Position numbers and translations under genes: made by a program. Shown here piece by piece: positions 1-8,276 of a DNA stretch of 64,000 nt. The stretch lies in NCBI RefSeq assembly GCF_900103345.1, contig NZ_LT629702.1, positions 5,991,501 through 6,055,500 of the forward strand, read 5' to 3'. The stretch's first letter is position 1. Each line of letters begins with the position of its first letter. The notes beneath the pieces were generated by a model that was not told the origin of the DNA, made no database searches, and worked only from the letters and a program-made list of their open reading frames with translations. This DNA is from Pseudomonas azotoformans. GTDB lineage: Bacteria; Pseudomonadota; Gammaproteobacteria; Pseudomonadales; Pseudomonadaceae.

Positions 1-282
1 CCTGGGGCGGTGATGGCGCGGCAGGGGTACTACATCGGTAACCCGGCGCGCAGTCGTGATCATTTGAGCAGTGCGGAGTGGGATTACTGGTATGCGGGGC
101 TGCCGGCGCGGGAGGAGTTGCTGGGCAGTGATGGGTTGCCGTTGATCGATGTGGGGGAAGTGCGGGATGGGGGGTCTTATGAGCAGCGCATGGGGCATAT
201 TGCGGTGTGGAATTCGGTGATGGATGAGCATAATTATCTGGTGCGGCGGTGGGGGGATTTTATGCGGGCTCGGGGTGGGTGA
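1..282 (+). CDS. 3' end of an unrecognised protein (partial)
   Basis: The frame is open from base 1 to a TGA at 280-282. It contains GTG and ATG codons at 10 and 13, but no Shine-Dalgarno precedes them, so the true start is probably upstream of the window. About 93 residues are visible. They are hydrophilic, rich in aromatic residues (YYIGN, EWDYWYAG, VWNSVMDEHNYL), and have no membrane segment or signal. Codon use is unusually rich in G-ending codons (ggg, gtg, ttg) compared with genes further right. I do not recognise the family. The gene ends nine bases before a large inverted-repeat element. Confidence 0.5.
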   Translation, partial: PGAVMARQGYYIGNPARSRDHLSSAEWDYWYAGLPAREELLGSDGLPLIDVGEVRDGGSYEQRMGHIAVWNSVMDEHNYLVRRWGDFMRARGG

Positions 283-621
283 TTGGTTGATTGAGTACAT
301 ATCCGTTATTTAGGTAACGGCGGCTTATGGTTCCGCTCTTACAGCGGCTCACTTTTGGAGGGACCCAAAAGTAAGCAAAAGGTCCTCGCCCCAACACTCG
401 GCACCTCGCCTAGGCTCGGTGTGCCCTCACTCCGGCTTGAATCCGTGGGCCGCCGTCATGGGCCATCCTTGGCCCAGGACGGCTAACCCGGCGTCCTGCC
501 GGGTTAGCCACGGATTCAAGCCTGCGTTCGGCCAGCGTGTTTGACGGGGCGCCCCAGATCAAAAGCAAGAGCGCGGCGGCCTCAGAGCCGACCGGATTGT
601 ATGGCCGGTACTCGGTCAAAG

Positions 622-710
622 TGTGGGAGGGGGCTTGCCCCCGATGGCAGTGGGTCAGTCACTGATGAGTTGGCTGACACACCGCCATCGGGGGCAAGCC
701 CCCTCCCACA
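622..710. repeat. REP doublet (REPIN) inside the inverted-repeat element
   Basis: Two inverted REP sequences, TGTGGGAGGGGGCTTGCCC and its complement, are separated by about 45 bases containing GTGGGTCAG and CTGACAC. The same pattern recurs near 8163, 41994 and 53207. Confidence 0.9.
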
Positions 711-744
711 GTTTGATCTTCATGTATCAGTTGAAGGGTGGTTT

Positions 745-792
<48 letters not shown>

Positions 793-1291
793 CTTTTGAT
801 TTTGATCTTAGGCGCCCCGTCAAACACGCTGGCCGGAATTCGGCAGGGATTTGGGGGGTAAACCGGCAGGGATGCCGGTTTAGCCGCCCCGCGCCATGGA
901 TGGCGCGTGGCGGCGGCCCCCCAAATCACTGTCGGATTACGGGCACACCGAGCCTAAGCGAGGTGCCGAGTGTTGGGGCAAGAGCCCTTTGCTTACTTTG
1001 GGGCTTTTCCAAAGTGAGCCGCCGTAAGGGCGGAACCAATATCCGCCGTTACCCAAATAACGGATATGTACTCAACTCAAAAACCCCAGCCAACCCATTG
1101 TCGCCAAAAAACCGCCACAAAACCCCCAGGTTTTATTGGGTGCACATAAGCCCACTCCCAGCTAATCTCCTCAAACCGAATATTCAATCCAGATGGATAT
1201 TTTTTTGACGCCAGGTCAGCAGTCGCAGGGAATGCACATGACAAAGGGACGTAATGGCAGAGAGAGGCGAACGCTGCCAGAGGGCACTGCA

Positions 1292-3628
1292 ATGAGGTGG
1301 CGCCACACGTTCCAGACCCGCATCGCCGGGGTGCTCGCGCTGTTGCTGCTGGTGGTGGTAGCCGCCACCTATTTCTCTGTGAAGACCGCCACCGCCCGCG
1401 CCATGGAAAACCAGGCGCAAGTCCAGCTGAAAACCGGTAGCCAGGTGTTCGAACGCCTGCTCGATCTGCGCGGGCGTCGCCTGCAATACGGCCTGGACTG
1501 GCTGACCGTCGATCTGCCATTCAAACAAGCCGTGGCCGACGGCAAGACCGTGCCGATTCTGGCCGCGCTGCGCCGTCACGGCACCGGTATCCGCTCCAGC
1601 GAGGTATTTGTGCTGGGCCTGGATGGCAAGGTCATGGTCAGCACCTTGCCGATCCTCACCCGTGGCCAGTTTTTTCCCTACGACGACGCCCTGCGTCACG
1701 CGCGGCGCACGGGCCTGCAGATGCTGATCGTGTCCTTGGATGGGCGGCCTTATCTGTTGGTGCAGGATGAAGTGATCGACGAGCTGCCGATCGCACGCGT
1801 CGTCATGGGGTTCCCCATGGACAAGCTGTTCGCCAATGAACTGCGCTCCATGAGCAACCTGGAGGTGTCGTTCCTCAGCGTGCAGGACGGCAAGCCGGGC
1901 CCGTTGTTCAGCACGCAGCCGGACGCCTACCAGGCCGGCACCCTCAGCCTGTTGCGCGAAGGGCATATCGACCCCGAACCGCAGATTCATCTGTTCTACG
2001 GCCAGCGTGTGCTCAGCCAGGTGTTGCCACTCGCCAATACGGGCGACGGCGATGAAGTACGGGTGCTGTTGCAAAGCCCGCTGGACCACGCCCTGGAATC
2101 CTTCGCGCCGCTGGACCGGCAGTTCCTCGGGATCGCCCTGGCGGTGCTGGTGGTGTCGTTGGCCGGCGCATTGTTTTTGGCGCGGCGGGTGTCGCGCCCG
2201 CTCAATGCGCTGGTGCAGGCGGCGGAACGCATTGGTGCCGGTGACTACCGCACGCCGGTGCGGGTGCGCAGTCATGATGAGTTCGGCCTGTTGGCCCGTG
2301 CGTTCAACGCCATGCAAAGCGGCATCGCTGTGCGTGAGCGGCAACTGGCGCACAACGCGTTGCATGATCCGCTCACCGGCCTGCCCAATCGCGCCCTGGC
2401 CATGGAGCGCCTGGGCAGTGCGATCAGCGCAGGCAGGCCGGTGGTGTTGCTGTACGTGGGGATCGAAAATTACCGGCTGATCAACGAAGGTTTCGGCCCC
2501 GAAGGCGTCGAGGAAATGCTGCGCGAAGCCAGTCGCTGCCTGGCCATGAGCCTGTTGGCCAGTGACACCGCAGCACGCATCGCCGGCAGTGAGTTCCTGC
2601 TGTTGCTGGAAAACACCGAGGTCGACCGCGCCGTGGCTCGTGCCGACCGCCTCTATGCGTTGCTCACCGAGCCCCAGCGCATCGGCAATGACGAACTGCG
2701 TCACGAAGTGAGCATTGGTATCGCCGCTTACCCCGCCGACGGCCAGCAAGTGGAAGAGTTGATCAGCCGCGCCGCCATCGCCCGGCATGACGCCGCGAGC
2801 CTGCCGGGGCATCTGCAGATCTACCAGCAGGACCGCGACCTGGCCCATCAACGCCAGATCACCCTGATCCGCGACCTGCGGCGGGCCGCCATCGAGGGCG
2901 AGTTGTTCCTGTGCTACCAGCCCAAACTCGACCTCAGGCACGGCCATGTACGCCAGGCCGAAGCCTTGTTGCGCTGGCAGCACCCGACCCTGGGCCAGGT
3001 GTCTCCCGCCGAGTTCATCCCCCTGGCCGAACGCACTGGCAGCATGAGCAGCCTGACGCTGTGGGTGATCGAAGAAGCCGTTCGCCAGATCGCCGAGTGG
3101 GCGCAACGCGGCCTGCTGATCCAGCTGTCGGTGAATATCTCGGTGGACGACCTGGCCGATGATGACCTGGCGATTCGCGTCACCGCGCTGTTGATGCAGT
3201 ACCAGGTGGACGCCGAGCAACTGATCTTCGAAATCACCGAAAGCGCGATCATGCACAACCCGCGACAGGCCCTCAGCGTGCTTGAGCAACTGCGCGGCTG
3301 CGGCATCAGCCTGTCGGTGGATGACTTCGGCACCGGCTACTCGTCCCTCGCGCAATTGCAGCGTTTGCCGGTGCAGGAGCTGAAGATCGACCAGTCGTTC
3401 ATACGCAACCTCAGCAGCACCAGCGGCGATGGCGTCATCGTGCGCTCCACCATCGAAATGAGCCACAACCTCGGGCTCAGGGTGGTGGCCGAGGGCGTGG
3501 AATTCGCCCCCAGCCTCAAGCTGCTCAAGCAGTGGAATTGCGACACTGCCCAGGGCTACCTGATCAGCCGGCCGCTGAACGCGATGGCGTTCGAGATGTG
3601 GATGCGGCGCGAGCGGGTGCCGATCTAG
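1292..3628 (+). CDS. Membrane-bound c-di-GMP phosphodiesterase, Cache-like/HAMP/degenerate GGDEF/EAL
   Basis: About 778 aa. An N-terminal membrane helix (residues ~10-32), a ~240-residue periplasmic sensor, a second helix (IALAVLVVSLAGALFLAR), HAMP, GGDEF and EAL domains follow in order. The GGDEF signature has decayed to AGSEF, so cyclase activity is unlikely. The EAL domain keeps EALLRW, NIS, FEITES, DDFGTGYSSL, KIDQSF, VAEGVE and QGYLISRPL, all expected of an active c-di-GMP phosphodiesterase. The ATG at 1292 follows AGAGGG and aligns with the paralogue's N-terminus; in-frame starts at 1193, 1232 and 1238 are also possible. It is paralogous to the protein at 4481-6850 (family assignment from motifs; the ligand is unknown). 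Confidence 0.85.
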   Translation: MRWRHTFQTRIAGVLALLLLVVVAATYFSVKTATARAMENQAQVQLKTGSQVFERLLDLRGRRLQYGLDWLTVDLPFKQAVADGKTVPILAALRRHGTGIRSSEVFVLGLDGKVMVSTLPILTRGQFFPYDDALRHARRTGLQMLIVSLDGRPYLLVQDEVIDELPIARVVMGFPMDKLFANELRSMSNLEVSFLSVQDGKPGPLFSTQPDAYQAGTLSLLREGHIDPEPQIHLFYGQRVLSQVLPLANTGDGDEVRVLLQSPLDHALESFAPLDRQFLGIALAVLVVSLAGALFLARRVSRPLNALVQAAERIGAGDYRTPVRVRSHDEFGLLARAFNAMQSGIAVRERQLAHNALHDPLTGLPNRALAMERLGSAISAGRPVVLLYVGIENYRLINEGFGPEGVEEMLREASRCLAMSLLASDTAARIAGSEFLLLLENTEVDRAVARADRLYALLTEPQRIGNDELRHEVSIGIAAYPADGQQVEELISRAAIARHDAASLPGHLQIYQQDRDLAHQRQITLIRDLRRAAIEGELFLCYQPKLDLRHGHVRQAEALLRWQHPTLGQVSPAEFIPLAERTGSMSSLTLWVIEEAVRQIAEWAQRGLLIQLSVNISVDDLADDDLAIRVTALLMQYQVDAEQLIFEITESAIMHNPRQALSVLEQLRGCGISLSVDDFGTGYSSLAQLQRLPVQELKIDQSFIRNLSSTSGDGVIVRSTIEMSHNLGLRVVAEGVEFAPSLKLLKQWNCDTAQGYLISRPLNAMAFEMWMRRERVPI

Positions 3629-3840
3629 AAAAGCCTTTCCCGTTGACTACAGGTTTTTAAAACAGCGTCGATAACCTCTACAGAGCCTGACCGGTTGCAT
3701 AGTTTTTTTGCCGACCGGCGGTCATGTACTGCTGTGGATTAAGTGATGGCAATTGGCCTTATCTGCGTCATCATACGTGCACTTCAACGCTTCCGTGCCA
3801 AGGCTGGCCGCTCTTTTAGCCCACTTCTTGCGGATCGACC
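3629..3840 (+). promoter_or_regulatory. Intergenic leader before the cupredoxin gene
   Basis: These 212 bases contain no convincing gene. A short AT-richer stretch (about 3650-3735) may carry the promoter of the downstream cluster, but I cannot define -35/-10 boxes with confidence. Confidence 0.25.
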
Positions 3841-4518
3841 ATGGCTTGGATACTTCATTCGTTACTTCGTACTGCGCTGTTGCTGGCGATGGTCGGCCCT
3901 GCGTCGGCGGCGACGCTTGAGATGCTGGCCCAGCAGGCCGATGGTCGACCGGTTGCCGATGCGGTGGTGACCTTGCGAGGCCCGGCCGAGGTGCCGCAGG
4001 GTGCGCTAAAGGCTGATATGGACCAACGCGGCCAACGTTTCGCGCCCCATGTGCTGGCGGTGCGCACCGGTACGCAGGTGCGCTTCCCCAACAGCGACAA
4101 TATCCGTCATCAGGTGTATTCGTTCTCTGCTGCCAAGCGCTTCGAACTGCGCCTTTACGAAGGCACGCCCACTGACCCGCTGCTGTTCGACAAGCCTGGG
4201 GTGGTGGTGCTGGGCTGCAATATCCATGACTGGATGCTCGGCTATATCTACGTCACCGACGACCCGCGTTTCGGCGTCAGCGATGCCCAGGGCCGGGTGC
4301 GCCTGGAACAGCTGCCGGTCGGTGACTACCACCTCACCTTGTGGCACCCGCAACTGGCCGATATGCAGCCGCTCGATGGCGGCACCTTGCACATTCCTGC
4401 TGCTGGTCTCAGCCATCGTGTGACGTTGAGTCTGGAACCCGCACCGGCGGATTTGCCGCCGCCGCCCAGCGCCTTTGGCGATGCCTTCAATCGAGCCTCC
4501 CGTGAAACTGCGCAATAG
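3841..4518 (+). CDS. Periplasmic cupredoxin-like protein (methylamine-utilisation type)
   Basis: 225 aa with a Sec signal peptide (MAWILHSLLRTALLLAMVGPASA). The mature protein has a cupredoxin fold with candidate type I copper ligands: His in NIRHQVYSFS, then Cys, His and Met in GCNIHDWM. A carboxypeptidase-regulatory-like segment (QGRVRLEQLPVGDYHLTLWHP) and a Pro-rich tail follow. Proteins of this kind are often annotated 'methylamine utilization protein', but no methylamine dehydrogenase genes are nearby. It probably binds copper or transfers electrons in the periplasm. The stop codon lies inside the next gene, so the two are translationally coupled. Confidence 0.8.
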   Translation: MAWILHSLLRTALLLAMVGPASAATLEMLAQQADGRPVADAVVTLRGPAEVPQGALKADMDQRGQRFAPHVLAVRTGTQVRFPNSDNIRHQVYSFSAAKRFELRLYEGTPTDPLLFDKPGVVVLGCNIHDWMLGYIYVTDDPRFGVSDAQGRVRLEQLPVGDYHLTLWHPQLADMQPLDGGTLHIPAAGLSHRVTLSLEPAPADLPPPPSAFGDAFNRASRETAQ

Positions 4519-6850
4519 TTTTCAGGCGCGGGTCGCCTGCGTGCTGATCGTGCTGTCACTGGTGGTGATCGGCGCGCTGTATTTCAGCGTCAAGGCTGCG
4601 ACCCGCTCGGCGGTCCACGGCCAGGCCCTGGCCCAGTTGGAGGTGGGCACGCGAGTGTTCGAGCGCTTGCTCGACACGCGCGGTCGGCGCCTGGCCGATG
4701 GCGTGCAGTTGCTGGCGGCCGACTTCGGTTTTCGCGATGCGGTCGCCAGTGGCGATTCGGCAACCCTGCGTTCGGTGCTGCTCAACCACGGTAAGCGCAT
4801 CAACGCCAGCGACATGATCCTGCTGGGCATGGACGGCAAAGTCCTGGCCAGCACCCTGGCGGAAGTCCCCGAAGGCTCGACCTTTCGCTACGACCAGGCC
4901 CTGCGCGAAGCCCGGCGCAATCGCCAGGCGATGCTGATGGTGCCGTTGCAGGGTGAGCCGCATCTGTTGGTGGAAGCCTCGGTGCTGGCGCCGCTGCCGA
5001 TCGCGCGGGTGGTGATGGGGTTCAGCATGGACGCGGCGTTTGCCGATGAGTTGCGCTCGCTGAGCAACCTGGAAGTCTCGTTCCTGGCGATTGATCATGA
5101 CCGCCCCGGCGAGCTGGTCAGCACCCAGCCGCAGGCACTGCGCCAGAGCATCAGCGCGCTGATGCAGGGCGACTCGACGCGCCGTGGCGTGTCCACCACT
5201 GATCACCTTGAACACAGTTTCCTCAGCCAATCCCTGGTGTTGGCCAGTGATGAAAACGGCAAAGTCCTGGCCCTGCTGCAAAGCCCGCTGGATGCGGCGA
5301 TGCAGGCCTTTGTGCCGCTGGATGAAAAGATCCTCGGGATTGCCCTGGTCGCGCTGATCGCTTCGTTGATCGGTGCCTTGCTGCTGGCGCGCACGGTGTC
5401 GCGGCCAGTGCAGGCCCTGGCGCAGGCGGCCGAGCGCATTGGCAGCGGCGACTATCAGACCCCTGTGCTGCTGGCGCGCAGTGATGAACTGGGGCGCCTG
5501 GCCCTGGCGGTCAACGCAATGCAAAGCGGCATTGCCGAACGCGAACAACAGTTGGCGCACAATGCCTTGCATGATCGTCTCACGGGTCTACCGAACCGTG
5601 CGCTGGCCATGGAGCGCCTGGGCAGTTCGATTGCCCTGCAACGCCCGATGGCCTTGATCTACCTGGGCATCGACAACCTGCGCGCCGCCAGCGAAACCGC
5701 CGGCCCCGAAGCAGTGGACCAACTGCTGATGACCGTGAGCCAACGCCTGCAAGCGGCGTTGCGCCCCGGCGATACCCTGGCGCACCTGATCGCCGATGAA
5801 TTCCTGCTGCTGCTCGAAGGTGCGGGCAGCGACGAAGCGGTGGGCATGGCCGACAAACTGCAACAGCTGCTGCTGCGCCCCCAGCGCATCAACGGCCATG
5901 ACCTGGCGCTGGATTGTCGCCTGGGCATCGCGGCGTACCCGGCCGACGGCGAAAGCCCGCACACCTTGCTGGAGCGCGCGGCCATCGCCATGAAGGACGC
6001 CGCGCAAATGCCCGGCCGCCTGCAGATCTACGAGCAGGGCCGCGACCTGGCGCACCGCCGCCAGATCACCCTGATCCGCGACCTGCGCCACGCGGCCAAC
6101 CAGGGTCAACTGTTACTGCACTATCAGCCCAAGCTGGATATACGCCAGGGCCATGTGCGCCAGGCCGAAGCGCTGTTGCGCTGGCAGCACCCGCAGTTCG
6201 GCATGGTCTCGCCGGGGGAATTCATCCCGCTGGCCGAACGCTCGGGCAGTATCCAGTTGTTGACCCAATGGGTGATCGAGGAGGGCATTCGCCAGTTGTG
6301 TGAATGGAACCGCCGCGGCCTGTCGTTGCAACTGTCGCTGAACATCTCGGCGGACGATCTGCTTGGTGATGAACTGGCCCATCGAGTCTCGGCATTGCTG
6401 CGTCGCTACGGTTTGCCGGCTGAACAATTGCTGTTCGAAATCACCGAAAGCGCCGTGATGCGCGAGCCGGAAAAAGCCCTCAAGGTGCTCAACCTGCTGC
6501 GTGACTGCGGCATCGGCCTGTCGGTGGATGACTTCGGCACCGGCTATTCGTCACTGGCGCACCTCAAGCGCCTGCCGGTGCAAGAGTTGAAGATCGACCA
6601 ATCCTTTGTGCGCAACCTCGATGAAACCAGTGAAGACGCAGTGATCGTGCGCTCCACCATCGAGATGAGCCACAACCTGGGCCTCAAGGTCGTTGCCGAG
6701 GGTGTCGAATACGCCCACAGCCTGCGCCTGCTGGAGCGCTGGCAGTGCGACACAGCCCAGGGTTACCTGATCAGCCGGCCGTTGAGTGCCGACGCCTTCG
6801 AAGCCTGGATGGCCTTGCCGCTCAGTGCGCAAACTTCCCTGGTTCATTGA
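4481..6850 (+). CDS. Membrane-bound c-di-GMP phosphodiesterase paralogue, HAMP/degenerate GGDEF/EAL
   Basis: About 789 aa, with the same architecture as the 1292-3628 product: N-terminal helix, periplasmic sensor, second helix (ILGIALVALIASLIGALLLA), HAMP, GGDEF and EAL. The GGDEF signature reads IADEF, so a cyclase is unlikely. EAL motifs EALLRW, NIS, FEITES, DDFGTGYSSL, KIDQSF and VAEGVE are complete. Starts are ambiguous: ATG 4481 (used here), GTG 4502 (matches the paralogue's N-terminus) or TTG 4475. All overlap the cupredoxin gene, suggesting coupled expression. The inferred job is lowering local c-di-GMP in response to a periplasmic signal, possibly one sensed with the cupredoxin. Confidence 0.85.
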   Translation: MPSIEPPVKLRNSFQARVACVLIVLSLVVIGALYFSVKAATRSAVHGQALAQLEVGTRVFERLLDTRGRRLADGVQLLAADFGFRDAVASGDSATLRSVLLNHGKRINASDMILLGMDGKVLASTLAEVPEGSTFRYDQALREARRNRQAMLMVPLQGEPHLLVEASVLAPLPIARVVMGFSMDAAFADELRSLSNLEVSFLAIDHDRPGELVSTQPQALRQSISALMQGDSTRRGVSTTDHLEHSFLSQSLVLASDENGKVLALLQSPLDAAMQAFVPLDEKILGIALVALIASLIGALLLARTVSRPVQALAQAAERIGSGDYQTPVLLARSDELGRLALAVNAMQSGIAEREQQLAHNALHDRLTGLPNRALAMERLGSSIALQRPMALIYLGIDNLRAASETAGPEAVDQLLMTVSQRLQAALRPGDTLAHLIADEFLLLLEGAGSDEAVGMADKLQQLLLRPQRINGHDLALDCRLGIAAYPADGESPHTLLERAAIAMKDAAQMPGRLQIYEQGRDLAHRRQITLIRDLRHAANQGQLLLHYQPKLDIRQGHVRQAEALLRWQHPQFGMVSPGEFIPLAERSGSIQLLTQWVIEEGIRQLCEWNRRGLSLQLSLNISADDLLGDELAHRVSALLRRYGLPAEQLLFEITESAVMREPEKALKVLNLLRDCGIGLSVDDFGTGYSSLAHLKRLPVQELKIDQSFVRNLDETSEDAVIVRSTIEMSHNLGLKVVAEGVEYAHSLRLLERWQCDTAQGYLISRPLSADAFEAWMALPLSAQTSLVH

Positions 6851-6855
6851 GTGAC

Positions 6856-7719
6856 ATGACCGTGCGTTTTTCTTTCCTGATCGGTTGCCTTGGTGCACTG
6901 ACCCTGCAAACGGCACTGGCCGACAACGGCCGCCTGATCGCTACCGGCGGCGCCAGCAGTATCGAAGGTGCGGCGGGCGGTGGGATCACACCCTGGGCAG
7001 TGCTGGCCGGATACGGCGAACAGCACGAATGGGGGGCCACGGCGTTCGCGACCACGGTCAACCTGCCGGATTATCGGCTGGACGTGGCCGGGCTGGCGCT
7101 GGCCTACGACAACCGCGTCGAGGTGTCTTTCGCCCGCCAGCGCTTCGACCTCGGCAGCCTGGTGCATAAGCTCAATCTGCCCGATGACAACCTGGGCCAG
7201 GACGTACTCGGCCTCAAGGTGCGCCTGTTCGGTGATGTGATCTACGATGCGTTGCCCCAGGTCTCCCTGGGCCTGGAATACAAGCACCAGACGAACTTTG
7301 ATATCCCCAGCCTGGTGGGCGCCAAGCGCGACAGCGACGTCGAAGGTTACCTGGCCGCCAGCCGCCTGTTCATGGGCGCCGCGTTTGGCTACAACGTGCT
7401 GGTCAACGGCAGCCTGCGCTACAGCCGCGCCAATGAAACCGGCTTGCTCGGCTTTGGCGGCGACCGTCGCGACAGCCGCAGTGTGCTCAAGGAAAGCTCG
7501 CTGGCGTTGCTGCTCAACCCGCGTTGGGCGGTGGGCGTGGAGTACCGTGAGAAGCCGGACAACCTGTCGTTTGCCGGCGAAAGTGATTGGGCGGATGTGT
7601 TCGTGGGGTACTTCCCCAACAAGCATGTGTCGTTTGTATTGGCTTATGCACGGCTTGGCGAAATCGCCACGCTGGACCACCAGAACGGCACGTATTTGTC
7701 GCTGCAGGGGAGTTTCTGA
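6856..7719 (+). CDS. DUF3034-type outer-membrane/periplasmic protein
   Basis: 287 aa with a signal peptide (MTVRFSFLIGCLGALTLQTALA). The rest alternates amphipathic strands (VSLGLEYKHQTNF, WAVGVEYREKPDN) and ends in an aromatic residue (SLQGSF), as expected for a small beta-barrel or lipid-exposed protein. I recognise it as DUF3034-like. It starts six bases after the phosphodiesterase gene and its stop overlaps the globin start (TGATG), so it belongs to the same operon. No biochemical role is known to me. Confidence 0.65.
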   Translation: MTVRFSFLIGCLGALTLQTALADNGRLIATGGASSIEGAAGGGITPWAVLAGYGEQHEWGATAFATTVNLPDYRLDVAGLALAYDNRVEVSFARQRFDLGSLVHKLNLPDDNLGQDVLGLKVRLFGDVIYDALPQVSLGLEYKHQTNFDIPSLVGAKRDSDVEGYLAASRLFMGAAFGYNVLVNGSLRYSRANETGLLGFGGDRRDSRSVLKESSLALLLNPRWAVGVEYREKPDNLSFAGESDWADVFVGYFPNKHVSFVLAYARLGEIATLDHQNGTYLSLQGSF

Positions 7720-8138
7720 TGCGCTGTTTACCGCTGGTTTTAGCCCTGCTGCTCAGCGCCTGCGCCCAGCAACCGCCCAAGGACGACAGCCTCTATCGCG
7801 ACCTCGGCGCTCTGCCGGGCATCACGCGGATCGTGGAGGGTATGTTGCTCAACATCGCCCGGGATGAACGCATCGTCGAACGCTTCCGGCGCATTGATAT
7901 CCAGCGTCTGCGCAACAAGTTGATCGAACAGTTCTGTGTGGAGGCGGGCGGGCCGTGCACCTATACAGGCGACAGCATGGCCGAGAGTCACAAGGGCCAG
8001 AACGTCAGCCGCAGTGATTTCAATGCGTTGGTGGAGGACTTGATCAAGGCGATGGACAGCGAGGGGATCTCGGTACCGGTGCAAAACCGCTTGATTGCAC
8101 GGTTGGCCGTGATGCGCGGGGATGTGATCGAACACTGA
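7719..8138 (+). CDS. Group I truncated haemoglobin, predicted lipoprotein
   Basis: 139 aa. The N-terminus (MRCLPLVLALLLSAC) is a lipoprotein signal with lipobox LSAC, so the globin should be anchored to the periplasmic side of a membrane. The body matches truncated haemoglobin N: SLYRDLGALPGITRIVE, the 2-on-2 helical pattern, and a candidate proximal-histidine region (ESHKGQNVSRSDFNALVEDL). Such proteins bind haem and handle O2 or NO. The ATG overlaps the preceding stop (TGATG). Next to a cupredoxin and two c-di-GMP phosphodiesterases, a role in gas or redox sensing is an inference. Confidence 0.8.
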   Translation: MRCLPLVLALLLSACAQQPPKDDSLYRDLGALPGITRIVEGMLLNIARDERIVERFRRIDIQRLRNKLIEQFCVEAGGPCTYTGDSMAESHKGQNVSRSDFNALVEDLIKAMDSEGISVPVQNRLIARLAVMRGDVIEH

Positions 8139-8162
8139 TCCCCAAAACTACCCAGATAAAAA

Positions 8163-8252
8163 TGTGGGAGGGGGCTTGCCCCCGATAGCGGTGGTTCAGT
8201 CACAAATGCATTGACTGACACTCAGCAATCGGGGGCAAGCCCCCTCCCACAC
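8163..8252. repeat. REP doublet (REPIN)
   Basis: TGTGGGAGGGGGCTTGCCC and its inverted partner are separated by a ~45-base spacer. It lies between the convergent globin and gcd genes, where it may act as a transcript 3' end. Confidence 0.9.
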
Positions 8253-8276
8253 TTACAGTCCTCATGCCGGTGTCGC

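Noticed and set aside
1184-3466. 760-aa antisense frame over the first EAL gene
   Set aside because: The sense frame has a complete GGDEF/EAL protein. The antisense product is a Gln/His/Ala-rich low-complexity shadow typical of GC-rich codon structure.
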